A DNA stretch of 9,846 nt. It comes from Brevundimonas sp. UBA2388. Its GTDB lineage: Bacteria > Pseudomonadota > Alphaproteobacteria > Caulobacterales > Caulobacteraceae. Positions within the stretch are counted from its first letter, which is position 1. Each line of letters begins with the position of its first letter. Below the pieces are notes generated by a model. It ran no database searches. It was not told where the DNA came from and worked only from the letters and a program-made list of their open reading frames with translations. The position numbers were made by a program, and so were the translations under genes. Positions 1 through 6,338 of this stretch are shown here, piece after piece. Location of the stretch: the NCBI GenBank assembly GCA_002343425.1, contig DDSO01000010.1, forward strand, positions 6,671-16,516, read 5' to 3'.

Positions 1-782
1 CCTTCGAGACCCCGGCCTGCGTGATCATCAAACACGCCAATCCCTGCGGCGTCGCCGTGGGCGGCGATCTGGCGACGGCCTACGTCCGGGCGCTGGAGTG
101 CGACGCCGTCTCGGCCTTCGGCGGCGTCATCGCCGTCAACCGGACCCTGACCGGCGCCGACGCCCGGCTGATCACCGACATCTTCACCGAGGTCGTCATC
201 GCCCCCGGCGCCGATGACGAGGCGCAAGCCATCTTCGCCGCCAAGAAGAACCTGCGCCTGCTGCTGACCGACGGCCTGCCCGATCCGCTGGCGGCCGGCG
301 AAGTCTATCGCTCGGTGGCCGGCGGCTTCCTGGTCCAGTCGCGCGACCGCAGCCGCATCGCCGCCTCTGACCTCAAGATCGTCACCCGCCGTCAGCCGAC
401 GCCGCAGGAGATCGAGGACATGCTGTTCGCCTTCACCGTGGCCAAGCATGTGAAGTCGAACGCCATCGTCTACGCCAGGGACGGCCAGACCGCCGGCATC
501 GGCGCCGGCCAGATGAACCGCCGCGACTCGGCCCGCATCGCCGCCATCCGCGCCCGCGAAGCCGGCGAGGCCAAGGGCCTGGCCCATTCACTGGCCCAGG
601 GGTCGGCCTGCGCCTCGGAAGCCTTCTTCCCCTTCGCCGACGGTTTGCTGGAGGCCGTGGCGGCGGGGGCCACCGCGGTGATCCAGCCCGGCGGCTCGAT
701 CCGCGACGACGAGGTCATCGCGGCGGCGGACGAGGCCGGGGTGGCGATGGCGTTCACGGGCGTGCGGGTGTTCAGGCACTGA
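1..782 (+). CDS. purH: Bifunctional AICAR transformylase/IMP cyclohydrolase, 3' part (partial at left edge)
   Basis: PurH catalyses the last two steps of IMP synthesis in the cytoplasm: formyl transfer from 10-formyltetrahydrofolate to AICAR, then ring closure. The reading frame is already open at base 3 and runs to TGA at 780-782, giving 259 visible residues. The family is usually about 520-530 residues, so roughly the C-terminal half, the AICAR transformylase domain, is present. The IMP cyclohydrolase domain and the start lie outside the window. The KHANPCG motif at nt 30-50 carries the Lys-His pair of the transformylase active site. FGGVIAVN follows, and the C-terminus contains [11 protein letters not shown] and ends [10 protein letters not shown], as is typical of the family. 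The GTG at 21 lies inside the domain and is not a start. No clear intrinsic terminator follows, but an unusual inverted repeat begins 8 bases after the stop. Confidence 0.97.
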   Translation, partial: FETPACVIIKHANPCGVAVGGDLATAYVRALECDAVSAFGGVIAVNRTLTGADARLITDIFTEVVIAPGADDEAQAIFAAKKNLRLLLTDGLPDPLAAGEVYRSVAGGFLVQSRDRSRIAASDLKIVTRRQPTPQEIEDMLFAFTVAKHVKSNAIVYARDGQTAGIGAGQMNRRDSARIAAIRAREAGEAKGLAHSLAQGSACASEAFFPFADGLLEAVAAGATAVIQPGGSIRDDEVIAAADEAGVAMAFTGVRVFRH

Positions 783-789
783 GCGGGAG

Positions 790-874
790 AGTGGCTAGTG
801 GCTAGTGGGCCGCTCCTGTGACTCGCATCCGACCATCGGCGCTCGCGGCGGCGAACCACTAGCCAGTAGCCACT
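790..874. repeat. Inverted repeat built from GTGGCTA heptamers (REP-like)
   Basis: The left arm (790-808) contains two tandem GTGGCTA heptamers plus GTGG. The right arm (856-874) is its reverse complement with one mismatch in 19 positions. An inner GCCGC (809-813) can pair with GCGGC (848-852) past a 3-base bulge, leaving a loop of about 34 bases. No T-tract follows, so it is not a standard Rho-independent terminator. It lies wholly in the spacer between purH and the dienelactone hydrolase gene. It could be an mRNA 3'-end-stabilising hairpin, a dispersed palindromic element, or a protein-binding site. I do not recognise it as a named family. Confidence 0.7.
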
Positions 875-881
875 AATCACT

Positions 882-909
882 TCGACGCACCGGCCGCTCC
901 GGCTAAGGT
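882..909 (+). promoter_or_regulatory. Putative housekeeping promoter of the dienelactone hydrolase gene
   Basis: TCGACGC (882-888) matches 6 of 7 positions of the Caulobacter -35 consensus TTGACGS. GCTAAGGT (902-909), 13 bases on, carries the GCTA core of the -10 consensus GCTANAWC. Only 7 bases separate the -10 box from the ATG, so transcription could start at or next to the start codon. The AAGG inside the -10 box could instead act as a ribosome binding site for transcripts started further upstream. Confidence 0.4.
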
Positions 910-916
910 CCCTGCC

Positions 917-1672
917 ATGCAAACCCTCTCCCAACGCTGGTCGATGCTCGAGCCGGCCGTCACCGTGGTCGGTCCCGACGATGATCGTCCCCGCCCGGCG
1001 GTGATCCTGTTCCACGGCTGCGGCGGTCTGCGGGGCCATCTGCCGAAATATGCGGCGGCGGCGAAGGCAGCCGGCTGGCGGGCCTTTATCGTCGACTCCT
1101 ACGGGCCGCGCGGCTGGAGCCGCCAGTTCTCAATGGCCATGGTCTGCACCGGCATCCTGCTGCACGGATCGCAGCGGGCCGGGGATGTGCTCGCAGCCCT
1201 GTTCGGCGTGTCGCAGCGCTCCGACGTCGATGCATCGAAGATCGTGCTGGCCGGCTGGAGCCACGGCGGCTGGGGCATCATGGAGGCGATGAGCTCGGAA
1301 CGCGCCGCCGGCATGCTGGGCGTCGCCGACCCCGGCGCGGTCACGCTGGATGGCGTGATAGGGACCTGGCTGGCCTATCCCTATGTCGGCATCGGCGCCT
1401 TCAACCGGATGCGGCCCTGGAGGCACTGTCCGAAGACCGTGGCGGTGATCTCGCGCACCGACCACCTGACCACGGTGCGCAACGCCCAGCAGGTGCACGA
1501 CATGGTCCGCAACTGCGGGGCCGATGTGGAGACCTGGATCGCCGACGGCACCCACAGTTTTGACGAGCCGATGACCGCCCCGCCGATGCGCTATCACCCC
1601 GAACTGGCCGCCGAGGCCGAGCGGCGCTTCGTGGCCCTTCTGAACGACGTCGCGGTCGCGCCGGCGGTCTAG
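917..1672 (+). CDS. Dienelactone hydrolase family protein (alpha/beta hydrolase)
   Basis: This is a 251-residue soluble alpha/beta hydrolase with no signal peptide or membrane segment. The strand ending VILFHGCGG (res 29-37) carries the oxyanion-hole region. The nucleophile elbow GWSHGG (113-118) places the catalytic Ser at 115. Candidate acid and base partners are Asp182 (SRTDH) and His213 (DGTHSF), in the order and spacing expected of the fold. Dienelactone hydrolase proper uses a Cys nucleophile; a Ser here points to a related esterase or lactonase of unknown substrate, so I give no specific reaction. The ATG at 917 is preceded by AAGG at 905-908. The TAG stop lies in a CTAG shared with the stop of the convergent OsmC-family gene. 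It is separated from purH by 134 bases and a strong hairpin, and probably has its own promoter. Confidence 0.88.
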   Translation: MQTLSQRWSMLEPAVTVVGPDDDRPRPAVILFHGCGGLRGHLPKYAAAAKAAGWRAFIVDSYGPRGWSRQFSMAMVCTGILLHGSQRAGDVLAALFGVSQRSDVDASKIVLAGWSHGGWGIMEAMSSERAAGMLGVADPGAVTLDGVIGTWLAYPYVGIGAFNRMRPWRHCPKTVAVISRTDHLTTVRNAQQVHDMVRNCGADVETWIADGTHSFDEPMTAPPMRYHPELAAEAERRFVALLNDVAVAPAV

Positions 1673-2130
1673 CGCGGCTCGATCGTCACATCCGCCCGGA
1701 TCGAATTGGCGATGTAGCAGGCCTCGTGGGCCCGGTGATGCAGGACGTCGATGGCGGCGGCGTCAGGTTGGTTCTCGCCGGAAAAAGCGACCGCAGGCCT
1801 CAGCGCCACCGATATGATCGACGTCTTGCCGCGTTCATCCCGGCCCAGAACCCCCACCGCGTCGTCGCGATAGGTGTCGACGGTGAACCCGCCCTTGGCG
1901 GCGAAGGCCAGGAAGAACAGCATGTGGCAACTCGACAGGGCCGCCACCAGCGCCTCCTCCGGGTCGACGGCGGCCGGATCGGACAGGGGCTCCGGCACGC
2001 TGGTCGGCGCCGAAGAGCCGCGCACCACCGCCCCGCCGTCGAAACGCCAGTCATGGGCGCGGGAATAGCGATTGCCGGTGAAATCCTGATCGCCGCGGCT
2101 CCATTCGACGACAGCCAGATGTTCGCTCAT
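1669..2130 (-). CDS. OsmC family protein (peroxiredoxin-like)
   Basis: This 153-residue protein belongs to the OsmC/Ohr family, whose characterised members reduce organic hydroperoxides through two cysteines. Cys68 (ALSSCHM) heads the long central helix and would be the peroxidatic cysteine. Cys138 (HEACYIANS) would be the resolving cysteine. The PEEAL segment at 57-61 carries the usual conserved Glu. The start at 2130 is chosen because GGAG lies 7 bases upstream and the protein then has the usual family length. The frame stays open to 2193, but the extra 21 residues look unlike the family. The gene diverges from rpe and converges on the dienelactone hydrolase gene with a 4-bp stop overlap. 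It could be a thiol-dependent peroxidase or a less defined OsmC-like protein; substrate cannot be read from sequence. Cytoplasmic. Confidence 0.92.
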   Translation of the reverse strand: MSEHLAVVEWSRGDQDFTGNRYSRAHDWRFDGGAVVRGSSAPTSVPEPLSDPAAVDPEEALVAALSSCHMLFFLAFAAKGGFTVDTYRDDAVGVLGRDERGKTSIISVALRPAVAFSGENQPDAAAIDVLHHRAHEACYIANSIRADVTIEPR

Positions 2131-2131
2131 G

Positions 2132-2162
2132 ACGGTTCTCCAAAGGCCGATGACCGAACCGT
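2132..2162. promoter_or_regulatory. Inverted repeat ACGGTTC-N17-GAACCGT in the osmC-rpe spacer
   Basis: A perfect 7-bp inverted repeat has arms at 2132-2138 and 2156-2162. It spans the OsmC-family ribosome binding site and reaches the putative -10 box of that gene. A further copy of the core CGGTTC lies at 2226-2231, immediately before the rpe ATG. It could be an operator, but 7-bp arms in GC-rich DNA can occur by chance. Confidence 0.3.
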
Positions 2163-2188
2163 GTAGCGCCGGAGTCGTCCGGACCCAA
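2160..2188 (-). promoter_or_regulatory. Putative promoter of the OsmC-family gene
   Basis: Reading the minus strand, TTGGGTC (2188-2182) is followed after 14 bases by GCTACACG (2167-2160). The match to TTGACGS-N10-14-GCTANAWC is 4 of 7 and 5 of 7. Transcription would start near 2153, giving a leader of about 20 bases that contains the GGAG ribosome binding site. The 8-bp palindrome GTCCGGAC (2177-2184) overlaps the -35 box. Confidence 0.3.
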
Positions 2189-2196
2189 GCCACGCC

Positions 2197-2223
2197 TTGC
2201 TCCCGCCCGCGACCCGCCTTATC
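2197..2223 (+). promoter_or_regulatory. Putative promoter of rpe
   Basis: TTGCTCC (2197-2203) and GCCTTATC (2216-2223), 12 bases apart, match the Caulobacter consensus at 4 of 7 and 5 of 7 positions. The ATG of rpe begins 8 bases after the -10 box. No Shine-Dalgarno-like sequence stands in CCCCGGTTC before that ATG, so a leaderless or near-leaderless transcript is plausible. Confidence 0.35.
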
Positions 2224-2231
2224 CCCGGTTC

Positions 2232-2891
2232 ATGGCCGCGCCCCTGATCTGTCCATCCATCCTCGCCAGCGACTTCGCGATGCTGGGCGAGGAAATTCGC
2301 GCGCTGGACGCCGCCGGCGCGGACTGGATCCATGTCGATGTCATGGACGGCCATTTCGTGCCGAACATCACCATCGGCCCCGATGTGGTGAAGGCGCTGC
2401 GGCCCCACACCCGGCTGCCGTTCGACGTCCATCTGATGGTCGCGCCGGTCGACCCATGGCTGGAAGCCTATCGCGAGGCGGGCGCCGACATCCTGACCGT
2501 CCATCCCGAAAGCGGGCCGCACCTGCACCGCACCCTCGGCCGTATCCGCCAGCTGGGGGCGAAGGCGGGCGTGGTGTTGAACCCCGGCACGCCGCTGAAT
2601 GTGCTCGAGGATGTTATCGACCTGGTCGATCTGGTGCTGCTGATGTCGGTCAATCCGGGCTTTGGCGGCCAGTCCTTCATCGGGACCACCCTGCGCAAGA
2701 TCGAGCGGACCCGCGCCCTGCTCGACGCCGCCGGCTCGAAGGCGCATCTGCAGGTCGATGGCGGGGTCACCGCCGCCAACGCCGGCGCCTGCGTTTCCGC
2801 GGGGGCGGACGCCCTTGTGGCGGGCACCGCCGTGTTCCGGGGCGGGCCGTCGGCCTATGCCGCCAACATCCAGGCGCTGAAGTCCGCGTGA
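2232..2891 (+). CDS. rpe: Ribulose-phosphate 3-epimerase
   Basis: Rpe interconverts D-ribulose 5-phosphate and D-xylulose 5-phosphate in the pentose phosphate pathway, in the cytoplasm. The 219-residue protein is a full-length TIM barrel. It opens with CPSILASDF (res 7-15). Metal ligands are visible as His34 and Asp36 (HVDVMDGHFVPN, 34-45), His67 (VHLMV) and Asp176 (VDGGV). The NPGFGGQ loop (141-147) and the phosphate-binding GGV (177-179) and AGTAVF (197-202) are intact. The ATG at 2232 fits the family N-terminus; no ribosome binding site precedes it and the likely promoter sits directly upstream. Its TGA overlaps the GTG start of the heparinase-family gene by 4 bases, so the two are probably translationally coupled. 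Confidence 0.97.
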   Translation: MAAPLICPSILASDFAMLGEEIRALDAAGADWIHVDVMDGHFVPNITIGPDVVKALRPHTRLPFDVHLMVAPVDPWLEAYREAGADILTVHPESGPHLHRTLGRIRQLGAKAGVVLNPGTPLNVLEDVIDLVDLVLLMSVNPGFGGQSFIGTTLRKIERTRALLDAAGSKAHLQVDGGVTAANAGACVSAGADALVAGTAVFRGGPSAYAANIQALKSA

Positions 2892-4699
2892 ACCCGCTCG
2901 GTCGCTTTTTCCGAACCGAGGCCGACACGCCGCCGCCCGGCGAGATCCCCGGCCTGCGCGGCGCCCCGATGCGCACGCCGGTCCGCACCACCGGCGCAGC
3001 GACGGGCCCCGGTCTGTGGCCCGCCGTCGTCGGCAGGATGCTGACCCGCCAGCTGTGGATCGAACTGTATGGCCTGCCCGGCTACAGCCTGACGCTGAAG
3101 GGCGCTCCGGTTCAGGCCTTCGCGGCCACGCCCCGCGATTTCCGGCCCGCCGAACCGGCGCCGGGCAAGGCTGTTGTTGACGGCCGTTTCATCCTCGCCG
3201 GCGCCAGCCTGGAGGCCGCGGCCCCTGAGGATCCGTGGAACCGCCCCAGCCCCAGCCGGGCCTTCGCCACCGAACTTCACGCCTTCGCCTGGCTGCCGTC
3301 ATTGATGTTGCAGGGCGAGCGTGGCGCGCGCGAGGCCGTTCGGCTGACCCTCGCCTGGGGCGCGGCCTTCGCGCGTTGGTCACCCTTCGCCTGGGGGCCG
3401 GAGGTGCTGGCGCGACGGACCCTGAACCTGTCGTGCGGCGCCCGCCGCATGGGACAGGTGGCGACCGAGGCCGAACGACTGCGGCTGGCCGACATCCTCG
3501 GCCGTCAGGGACGGCAGCTGTTGCGCCCGCCTGGCGGCATCGCCGGCGCCGCGGAACGGTTGACCGCCGCGGCGGTGGCCGGCTGCGTCCTGGCCGGAAA
3601 GCCGGGCGTCTCCCTGCGCCGCGCCGCCTTGCGCCGCCTGCCGGGGGCGCTCGAACGCACCGTCGGCGCCGACGGCGGCCATGCCTCGCGCAGCCCGGAG
3701 GCGGGGCTGGAGCTGCTGCTCGACCTTCTGACCCTCGACGACGCCCTGTCCCAGCTGTCCGAGGTCAGCCCGGAGGCGGTCCGCGGCGCGATCCAGCGGC
3801 TGACCGCCGCCCTGCGACTCCTGACCCTTCCCGACGGACGGCTGGTCACCATGCAGGGCGGAGGGCCGTCGACCCCGGCCCGGATCGCCGCCGCCCGCGC
3901 CCATGACGAGGCGCCCGCCGCCGATCTGCACAGCCGGGTCGTGGCCGGTATCGCCCGCATCCGCAGCCCGCTTCTGACCGTCGCCGCCGACGTAGCCGGC
4001 CCGGCACGTGGAATCTGGTCTGGCGCGGCCTGCGCCCAGCCGATGGCGCTGGAGATCGTCTGCGGCAAGGACCGGCTGGTCACCGGCTGCGGCTGGACGC
4101 CCCGCGCCGGCGACCGTCAGGGGCTGCGGTTGCCGCCTGGCCATTCGACCCTGACGCTCGGCGAGGGCTCGACCGGCGAACCGCTCGGCGGCTGGAAGGC
4201 CGAACTGATGGGCCACCGCCTGATCGGCCGGCCCCTGCATGTCGATGTCCAGCAGCGGGACGGCGAGGGCGCGGTCTGGCTGGAGGTCGAACACGACGGC
4301 TGGGTCCATGACTATGGCCTGCTGCACCAGCGCCGCCTGTACCTGGACCAGCGGCTCGACGAGCTGCGGGCCGAGGAACGGCTTCATCCCGCGCCGGGGC
4401 ACAAGGACGTCATCCGCGCCATCGCCGCGCCCTATGCCGTCCGGTTCCAGCTGGAGCCGGGCGTCCAGGCCTCGCTCGCCCGGGACCGCCGCTCCATCCT
4501 GCTGCGCGGCCATTCGGGCCGGGGCTGGTGGTTCCGCACGGACGGTCCGGACGTGGCCATCGAGCCCTCGGTCCATATCGACGAAGGCCTGACCCGGCGT
4601 TCGCTGCAGATCGTGGTGCGCGGTTCGGCCCGCACCGATTCCGAGACCAAGATCCGCTGGAAACTGAGCCCCGCCGGATCCGGCGCCGACCCCACTTGA
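2888..4699 (+). CDS. Heparinase II/III family protein
   Basis: The 603-residue protein resembles alphaproteobacterial heparinase II/III-like proteins. The N-terminal half (about 45-315) is mostly helical, with the DGGHASRSPE motif at 262-271 followed by a leucine-rich helix. The C-terminal half (about 345-600) is the beta-rich heparinase II/III-like domain, including EHDGWVHDYGLLHQRRLYLD (468-487), whose Tyr, His and Arg residues resemble the catalytic segment of polysaccharide lyases. No signal peptide or membrane helix is visible, which is odd for an enzyme expected to cleave uronic-acid polysaccharides outside the cytoplasm. The GTG start at 2888 overlaps the rpe stop as GTGA, with a weak GAAG five bases before it. 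The frame stays open upstream to 2129, but that stretch lies over rpe in another frame and is not protein-like. Lyase activity and substrate are unproven. Confidence 0.88.
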   Translation: MNPLGRFFRTEADTPPPGEIPGLRGAPMRTPVRTTGAATGPGLWPAVVGRMLTRQLWIELYGLPGYSLTLKGAPVQAFAATPRDFRPAEPAPGKAVVDGRFILAGASLEAAAPEDPWNRPSPSRAFATELHAFAWLPSLMLQGERGAREAVRLTLAWGAAFARWSPFAWGPEVLARRTLNLSCGARRMGQVATEAERLRLADILGRQGRQLLRPPGGIAGAAERLTAAAVAGCVLAGKPGVSLRRAALRRLPGALERTVGADGGHASRSPEAGLELLLDLLTLDDALSQLSEVSPEAVRGAIQRLTAALRLLTLPDGRLVTMQGGGPSTPARIAAARAHDEAPAADLHSRVVAGIARIRSPLLTVAADVAGPARGIWSGAACAQPMALEIVCGKDRLVTGCGWTPRAGDRQGLRLPPGHSTLTLGEGSTGEPLGGWKAELMGHRLIGRPLHVDVQQRDGEGAVWLEVEHDGWVHDYGLLHQRRLYLDQRLDELRAEERLHPAPGHKDVIRAIAAPYAVRFQLEPGVQASLARDRRSILLRGHSGRGWWFRTDGPDVAIEPSVHIDEGLTRRSLQIVVRGSARTDSETKIRWKLSPAGSGADPT

Positions 4700-4728
4700 G
4701 ACCCGGCCTGCCCGCGACCATCTGAGGC

Positions 4729-4756
4729 CTGCCGCGTTACGCCTTTCCGATACAGG
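4729..4756 (+). promoter_or_regulatory. Weak candidate promoter before the CnoX-type gene
   Basis: CTGCCGC (4729-4735) and GATACAGG (4749-4756), 13 bases apart, match TTGACGS and GCTANAWC at 5 of 7 and 4 of 7 positions. The -10 candidate overlaps the AGGA ribosome binding site (4754-4757). The 65-base gap after the heparinase-family gene makes an own promoter reasonable, but read-through from rpe is equally possible. Confidence 0.2.
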
Positions 4757-4764
4757 ATCGATTG

Positions 4765-5661
4765 ATGAGCTTCGCCGACCCGACCACCCTGCCCCCCGAT
4801 CTGATCAAGGACGGCTCCGACGCCGGCTTCATGACCGATGTCATCGAGGCCTCGAAGTCGCAGCCTGTACTGGTCGATTTCTGGGCGACCTGGTGCGGGC
4901 CGTGCCGGACGCTGACGCCCATGATCGAAAAGGCCGTCCGGGCCGCCGGCGGGGCGGTCAAACTGGTCAAGATCGACGTCGACAAGAACCCGGCCTATGC
5001 GGGCCAGCTGAGGGTCCAGTCGATTCCGACCGTCTACGCCTTCGTCAATGGTCAGCCTGTCGACGGATTCCAGGGCGCGGTGCCGGACAGCCAGCTCAAG
5101 GCCTTCATCGACAAGCTGACGGGCGGGACCAGCGCCAATTCCGATATCGAACAGCTGATGTCGCTGGGCGAGGAATCGCTCGCGCTCAACGATCTGGGCG
5201 GCGCGGCCCAGGCCTTCGCCCAGGTGCTGACGCTCGAGCCGGCCCACGAACGGGCCATCGCCGGCATGGCGCGGGTCTATCTGGCAGACGGCGATGTCGA
5301 TCAGGCCCGCCAGACCATCGCCATGGCCCCGCAGGATTCGAGGGACGCCACGGTCCAGTCGGTCCGGGCCCAGCTGGCGCTGTTGTCGGCGGCCCCAACG
5401 GCCGCGGACGATGAGTTGAGAGCCCGTGTCGCCGCCAATCCGGCCGACCATCAGGCCCGCTTTGACCTGTCGCTGGCCCAGGCCGCGTCCGGCGACCTGA
5501 AAGGGGCGGTCGACAGTTTGCTGACGATCGTCGCCGCCGACCGCGAATGGAACGACCAGGCCGCGCGGAAACAGTTGCTGGTGGTGTTCGAAGCCGCCGG
5601 CGCCGGGTCGGATGTGGCGCGGGACGGGCGTCGCCGCCTGTCCTCCATCCTGTTCGCATAG
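4765..5661 (+). CDS. cnoX: Thioredoxin-TPR protein, CnoX (YbbN) chaperedoxin type
   Basis: The 298-residue protein joins a thioredoxin domain (about 15-120) to a helical TPR-like C-terminal region (about 125-298). The active site WCGPC has both cysteines (Cys44, Cys47), and the cis-proline is Pro88 (SIPTV). In this family, CnoX holds unfolding or chlorine-stressed proteins and passes them to GroEL and DnaK. E. coli CnoX lacks the WCGPC pair, whereas the Caulobacter protein has it and is also an active oxidoreductase (from memory of published work). ATG 4765 is preferred over the adjacent in-frame TTG at 4762 because AGGA (4754-4757) is spaced 7 bases from the ATG. It is the first gene of a tight unit with the LON-domain and Trm112 genes; its TAG stop overlaps the AGGAG of the next gene. 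Cytoplasmic. Confidence 0.92.
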   Translation: MSFADPTTLPPDLIKDGSDAGFMTDVIEASKSQPVLVDFWATWCGPCRTLTPMIEKAVRAAGGAVKLVKIDVDKNPAYAGQLRVQSIPTVYAFVNGQPVDGFQGAVPDSQLKAFIDKLTGGTSANSDIEQLMSLGEESLALNDLGGAAQAFAQVLTLEPAHERAIAGMARVYLADGDVDQARQTIAMAPQDSRDATVQSVRAQLALLSAAPTAADDELRARVAANPADHQARFDLSLAQAASGDLKGAVDSLLTIVAADREWNDQAARKQLLVVFEAAGAGSDVARDGRRRLSSILFA

Positions 5662-5670
5662 GAGACGGGC

Positions 5671-6330
5671 GTGGCGCAGGGGTATGTGAAGGCCGCCGAT
5701 CTGCCGCAGGTAATCCCGGTCTTTCCCCTGCCCGGCGCCATCCTGCTGCCGCGCGGCCAGCTGCCGCTCAATATCTTCGAGCCGCGCTATCTGAACATGA
5801 TCGACGACGCCATGGCCGGGGACCGGATCATCGGCATGATCCAGCCGCAGGGCGGGCCACAGCGCCTTCCGGGCCTGTCGCCGGTCGGCTGTGCGGGGCG
5901 GATCACCAGTTTCGCCGAGACCTCGGACGGCCGCTATCTGATCACCCTGACCGGCTGCGCCCGGTTCCGGCTGGGCAATGAAATCCAGACCCAGACGCCC
6001 TATCGCCAGATCCGCGCCGATTTCGCGCCGTTCGAGGCTGATCTGAGCGCGCCCCCGGTCGACGATGTCGGCCTGGACCGCGACGGCCTGCTGGACGCCC
6101 TGCGCGCCTATCTGGAGACCCGCGGCCTCGATATCGACTGGGACACGGCCGAGACGGCGCCGCCGGAGGCCCTGATCAACAGCCTGTCCATGGCCCTGCC
6201 GTTCGATCCGCCCGAGAAACAGGCCCTGTTGGAAGCCGCCAGCCTGACCGACCGCTCAACGGTCCTGACCGCCTTGCTGACGATCGATGCGGCCGGCGAC
6301 GGGGACGGCGAGACCCCCTCCATTCAATAG
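5671..6330 (+). CDS. Stand-alone LON substrate-binding-domain protein
   Basis: The 219-residue protein consists of the N-terminal substrate-binding domain of Lon protease without the AAA+ or Ser-Lys protease domains. The opening [18 protein letters not shown] (16-33) and FEPRY (36-40) are the family hallmark, followed by GCAGRI (73-78) and GCARFR (95-100). The beta-rich part runs to about 120 and a helical bundle covers about 136-205. GTG is the start: AGGAG (5660-5664), which overlaps the upstream TAG stop, lies six bases before it, and no ATG fits the conserved N-terminus. Small proteins of this kind are widespread in proteobacteria but their function is unsettled; adaptor or substrate recognition is an inference. 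Position between a CnoX-type chaperone and Trm112 suggests a role in protein quality control. Cytoplasmic. Confidence 0.92.
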   Translation: MAQGYVKAADLPQVIPVFPLPGAILLPRGQLPLNIFEPRYLNMIDDAMAGDRIIGMIQPQGGPQRLPGLSPVGCAGRITSFAETSDGRYLITLTGCARFRLGNEIQTQTPYRQIRADFAPFEADLSAPPVDDVGLDRDGLLDALRAYLETRGLDIDWDTAETAPPEALINSLSMALPFDPPEKQALLEAASLTDRSTVLTALLTIDAAGDGDGETPSIQ

Positions 6331-6338
6331 GTGCGACC

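Noticed and set aside
175..785. CRISPR, tRNA, insertion-sequence or prophage signals anywhere in the window
   Set aside because: No regular spacer-repeat pattern, cloverleaf, transposase motif or phage gene was seen on either strand.
820..824. GANTC (CcrM methylation) sites in spacers, here and at 2172-2176
   Set aside because: GANTC also occurs many times inside the coding regions of this window; two spacer copies are not evidence of cell-cycle control.
2131..2193. 21-residue N-terminal extension of the OsmC-family protein
   Set aside because: GGAG is correctly spaced before the ATG at 2130, and the family begins near that residue.
2129..2887. N-terminal extension of the heparinase-family gene
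   Set aside because: It overlaps rpe in another frame and is Arg/Pro/Gly-rich without family similarity; the GTGA overlap gives a better start.
3380..4576. 398-codon open frame antisense to the heparinase-family gene
   Set aside because: Low-complexity Arg/Gly/Ala/Gln-rich product with no recognisable motif; such antisense frames are common at this GC content.
4762..4764. TTG as start of the CnoX-type gene
   Set aside because: The next codon is ATG with better ribosome binding site spacing.
4700..4764. Possible terminator between the heparinase-like and CnoX genes
   Set aside because: Only 4-bp stems and a partial direct repeat of GGCCTGCC are present; no stable hairpin with a T-tract.
4432..5451. 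339-codon minus-strand open frame across the heparinase-like and CnoX genes
   Set aside because: It spans two well-supported plus-strand genes and a spacer and shows no family motif.
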